This document shows positions 4,684 to 6,903 of a stretch of DNA of 6,903 bases, in pieces; within the stretch, counting starts at the first letter, position 1, and every line of letters starts with the position of its first letter. Below the pieces are notes generated by a model. That model did no database searches. It was not told the origin of the DNA and saw only the letters and a program-made list of their open reading frames with translations. The translations under genes and the position numbers were made by a program. This DNA comes from Acidobacteriota bacterium (GTDB lineage: Bacteria > Acidobacteriota > Terriglobia > Bryobacterales > JACQDG01), in the NCBI GenBank assembly GCA_016201195.1, contig JACQDI010000144.1, forward strand, positions 1 through 6,903, in the 5' to 3' direction.

Positions 4684-6034
4684 ATGCGTCCGGGCAGCAA
4701 CACGATTGAGTCCTACAAAGCTTCCATGGCCGGCGATCCGCTGCGCATCCGGGAGGAGGTGCCGCCCTTCGCCCGCGAGGGATGGCAGTCGCTCGGCCCG
4801 GCCGACAAGGACCTGCTGAAGTGGGTCGGCGTGTTCTTCCGCCGCCCGACGCCGGGCCGCTTCATGATGCGTATCCGCATGCCGAACGGATTCGCCACGA
4901 GCGAGCAGCTCCGCGGGATCGCCGAGCTGTCCCGCCGCCTCGGCAACAGCGTGCTGGATATCACCACGCGGCAGCAGGTGGAGCTGCGCGGCTTCACCAT
5001 CGAGAGCGTCCCCGAAATCTGGGAGAAGCTTCGCGGCATCAGCCTGCACAGCCTGCAGACCGGCATGGACAACGTGCGAAACCTCAACGGCTGCCCGCTG
5101 GCCGGCCTGACGCCGCACGAACTGCTGGATGCCTCGCCGGTGTTGTTCGAGCTCGACCGCCTGATCGTGGGTTCCCGACGGCAACCCCGAGTTCGCCAAC
5201 CTGCCCCGGAAGTTCAACATCACCGTCACCGGGTGTCTCGAAAACTGCACCCACAACGAGTCGCAGGACGTGGCCCTGGTGCCGGCGCGGAAGGGGGATC
5301 GGATCGGTTTCAACATCCTGGTGGGGGGCAAGATGGGGTCCGGCGGGTTTACCATCGCCTCGCCGCTCGGGGTGTTTGTGGAGCCGCACGAGGCGGCGCG
5401 GGTGGCGGCCGAGATCGTCCGCATCTTTCGCGATCACGGCCCCCGTGAGGCGCGCGCCAAGTGTCGTCTGGCGTTTCTGATCGAGGAGTGGGGTTTCACG
5501 CGGCTGCGCGCGGATCTCGAGTTTCGCCTCCGGCGCGACCTGGAAAGCGCCGGCGACGACGTGCGCCGTCCCTATCACTCCGACCATCTGGGAATCACTG
5601 CGCAAAAGCAATCGGGCCTGGTGTCGGTGGGTTTTTCCGTACCCGCCGGCCGGCTCGATCCCAGCCAGATGGCGGAGTTGGCATATCTTTCCGATACCTA
5701 TGCAGGCGGCGAAATCCGCTTCACCGTCGGGCAGGATGCGATCCTTCCCAACGTGCCCGCCGAACAGGTCGAAGCGCTGCTCCGGGAGCCCCTGCTGCGG
5801 GAGTTTTCCCCGCACGCCTCGCCGTTCACCCGGCGCATGGTCGCCTGCACCGGAACCGATTTCTGCAACCTGGCCCAGATCGAAACCAAGCGGCTGGCGG
5901 TCGATCTCTCCAGGGCGCTCGCCCCCTTTTTGCGCCGGAAAGTAGCTATCACTAACGCAGGGCGGCCCCTGGCCGGCGCCGGCGGCCCACGATCCACGAT
6001 CTGTCACAGCGGCACGGCGTTGCGCTTGACGTAA
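4684..6034 (+). pseudogene. nirA: Ferredoxin-type nitrite/sulfite reductase (siroheme, NirA-like), frameshifted and 3'-truncated
   Basis: The start ATG at 4684 follows the strong ribosome binding site GGAGGAGGGG. Residues 1-163 match the N-terminal half of ferredoxin-dependent nitrite/sulfite reductases: 'KWVGVFFRRPTPGRFMMRIRMPNG' (46-69), 'DITTRQQVELRG' (92-103), 'NLNGCPLAGL' (133-142). At the GGG run 5169-5171 the frame changes; one base too many puts the remainder in the next frame: 'PDGNPEFANLPRKFNITVTGCLENCTHNESQDVALVPA' onward, through 'GFTRLRADLEFRL' to 'ACTGTDFCNLAQIETK'. That last block holds the first Cys pair (C-x5-C, codons at 5846 and 5864) for the 4Fe-4S/siroheme centre. The second pair (C-x3-C, usually in 'SGCPNxCG' some 35 residues on) is missing: homology stops near 5945 and unrelated residues run to a TAA at 6032-6034. 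About 420 of a usual 500 or more residues remain, so siroheme reduction should be lost. Nitrite or sulfite as substrate cannot be decided with certainty. Confidence 0.8.
5961..6001. repeat. GC-rich palindrome and short direct repeats at the reductase truncation point
   Basis: GGCGGCCC occurs at 5961-5968 and again at 5981-5988. Between them GCCGGCGCCGGC (5972-5983) is a 12-base perfect palindrome. CACGATC is then tandemly repeated (5988-5994 and 5995-6001) and ends three bases before the stop of the convergent PIG-L gene. The palindrome could help end convergent transcription, though no U-tract follows on either strand. The clustering of repeats exactly where the reductase homology stops suggests a rearrangement or assembly junction. 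Confidence 0.5.
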
Positions 6035-6882
6035 TCGTCGAGCATCGATTCCTTGGGACCGATGTAGTGGAACGGCTCGGCGTACTGAAGACCATACTTA
6101 CGGCCCCAGTCGGCGTCTTCCTGGAGCACGATGTTCTGAATGTAGGCGCGGTTGGCTGTCTGATCATCGTTGCCGAGGATGGGCAGCTTCAGCCTCTGCG
6201 CTGCGAGCCGCGCCCGCAACTGCGCGCCCGTTTCCCCGGCCGGCCCCTGCGTGACGTTGGCGCGGTTGACTTCCACCTTCTGGTCCATCACCGAGCTGAT
6301 GTCGACCACGCGGTTGACGAGCTGCGGGCCGCGCGAGTAGTAATACTTCTCCCTGACCCCGTGCGGCTTGATCCCGACCTCGAAGTGTTCGGGCAAGTCC
6401 CAGCCGCCGCCCGACATCCAGCAGGCGGCTTCCACACACTGCGCGGTCACGTAGTGGTCGGGGTTCTCCTCGTAGTGGCCCCAGGGGTCGTAGCAGATGA
6501 CGGTGTCGACCTTCATCGCCCGGAAGATGAAGATGAGCCGGTGGCGCAGCTCGGCCGGATGCACGCCGTCGAGCTCGTGGTTGCGGTAGTGCAGGTCGAA
6601 GACCTTGCTCAGCCCCATCAGGCGGGCCACCGCGAAGTTATCGTTCTCGTTGTTGAGCACCACCTGGCCCATGGTCCGGCCGCGGCCGGCCATCTCGTCG
6701 TTGGTGGTGCGGATCAAAATGCCGGTGTAGCCCTCGCGAATCAGCTTGAGCACGGCGCCGGCGGCAAACAGCGGCACGTCGTCGCAATGCGGCTGGATGG
6801 CCGCCAGCACCTTGCCCTTGTGCGGCTGGCCGGGCTGCTCGCGCTCCAGGAAGACTTCCGAGGTTTGCTCGGTCTCGCGCAT
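6004..6882 (-). CDS. PIG-L family (LmbE-like) zinc-dependent deacetylase
   Basis: This protein has 292 residues if started at the ATG 6882-6880. It has the LmbE/PIG-L signature 'AAIQPHCDDVPLFAAGAVLKL' (residues 27-47). The predicted zinc ligands are H32 and D35 in PHCDD and H143 in 'ENPDHYVTA' (139-147). Between them lie 'LIRTTNDEMAG' and 'YRNHELDGV', typical of the Rossmann-like core. PIG-L enzymes remove N-acetyl groups from sugars such as GlcNAc conjugates; the substrate here is unknown. The long C-terminal part ('PILGNDDQTANRAYIQNIVLQEDADWG...FHYIGP') resembles homologues I know from Acidobacteria and Planctomycetes. No ribosome binding site precedes the ATG, and the frame stays open to the right edge, encoding 'LLAPQTR' just before it, which looks like the end of a signal peptide. 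The true start may therefore lie outside the window. The stop (6004-6006) lies inside the tail of the truncated reductase frame. Confidence 0.9.
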   Translation of the reverse strand: MRETEQTSEVFLEREQPGQPHKGKVLAAIQPHCDDVPLFAAGAVLKLIREGYTGILIRTTNDEMAGRGRTMGQVVLNNENDNFAVARLMGLSKVFDLHYRNHELDGVHPAELRHRLIFIFRAMKVDTVICYDPWGHYEENPDHYVTAQCVEAACWMSGGGWDLPEHFEVGIKPHGVREKYYYSRGPQLVNRVVDISSVMDQKVEVNRANVTQGPAGETGAQLRARLAAQRLKLPILGNDDQTANRAYIQNIVLQEDADWGRKYGLQYAEPFHYIGPKESMLDDYVKRNAVPL

Positions 6883-6903
6883 TCGTGTTTGGGGGGCGAG
6901 CAG

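Noticed and set aside
5972..5983. Rho-independent terminator at the GC palindrome between the reductase and PIG-L genes
   Set aside because: The stem has no loop beyond the palindrome centre and no T-run follows on either strand.
5084..6007. 307-codon open frame on the minus strand
   Set aside because: Antisense to well-matched reductase homology; no domain visible.
1..6903. CRISPR array, tRNA, rRNA or insertion sequence
   Set aside because: No regularly spaced repeats, no tRNA-like cloverleaf noticed, and no transposase or paired terminal repeats seen on reading the window.

Overview
The window is GC-rich and carries gene families typical of soil Acidobacteriota: a PIG-L deacetylase, a ThuA-like protein, an exported metallo-beta-lactamase-fold enzyme and a sugar-epimerase-like tail. 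The style resembles Solibacter/Bryobacterales relatives. That assignment rests on recognised protein families and is an inference; there is no rRNA or other marker gene here.

Layout, left to right. Positions 2-226 hold the tail of a protein that starts outside the window. After an intergenic region of about 170 bases with a plausible promoter come three tightly packed plus-strand genes (397-2826): a five-helix membrane protein, a secreted ThuA-like protein and an exported MBL-fold hydrolase. Next is a small gene (2908-3210) with its own extended -10 promoter and strong ribosome binding site. It encodes an exported heavy-metal-associated (HMA) domain protein. The first cysteine of its metal-binding CxxC is replaced by an in-frame TGA, and 23 nt after the TGA sits the loop of a perfect 7-bp hairpin whose tip resembles the E. 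coli fdhF SECIS element. I read it as a selenoprotein (UxxC HMA domain) that ordinary gene calling would miss or split. This is the most interesting item in the window.

On the minus strand (3217-3752) is a toxin-antitoxin pair: an AbrB-type antitoxin with a GTG start, overlapping a RelE-like toxin by one base (TGATG). Upstream, and in the same reading frame as the antitoxin, are the remains of a GAF-ANTAR regulator (about 3753-4470). It is broken by a frameshifting deletion in the GAF domain and has lost its own stop codon.

Divergent from the regulator is a siroheme nitrite/sulfite reductase-like gene (4684 onward), with a frameshift near 5170 and a C-terminal truncation after about 5945. 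Its leader contains a hairpin with a hexaloop of the type ANTAR proteins bind (A at position 1, G at position 4). This suggests an ancestral antitermination circuit in which the GAF-ANTAR protein controlled nitrite assimilation, with both partners now damaged. The last gene is a convergent PIG-L family deacetylase (6004-6882, possibly continuing past the right edge).

The broken genes could be real decay or draft-assembly errors; the sequence alone cannot separate these.
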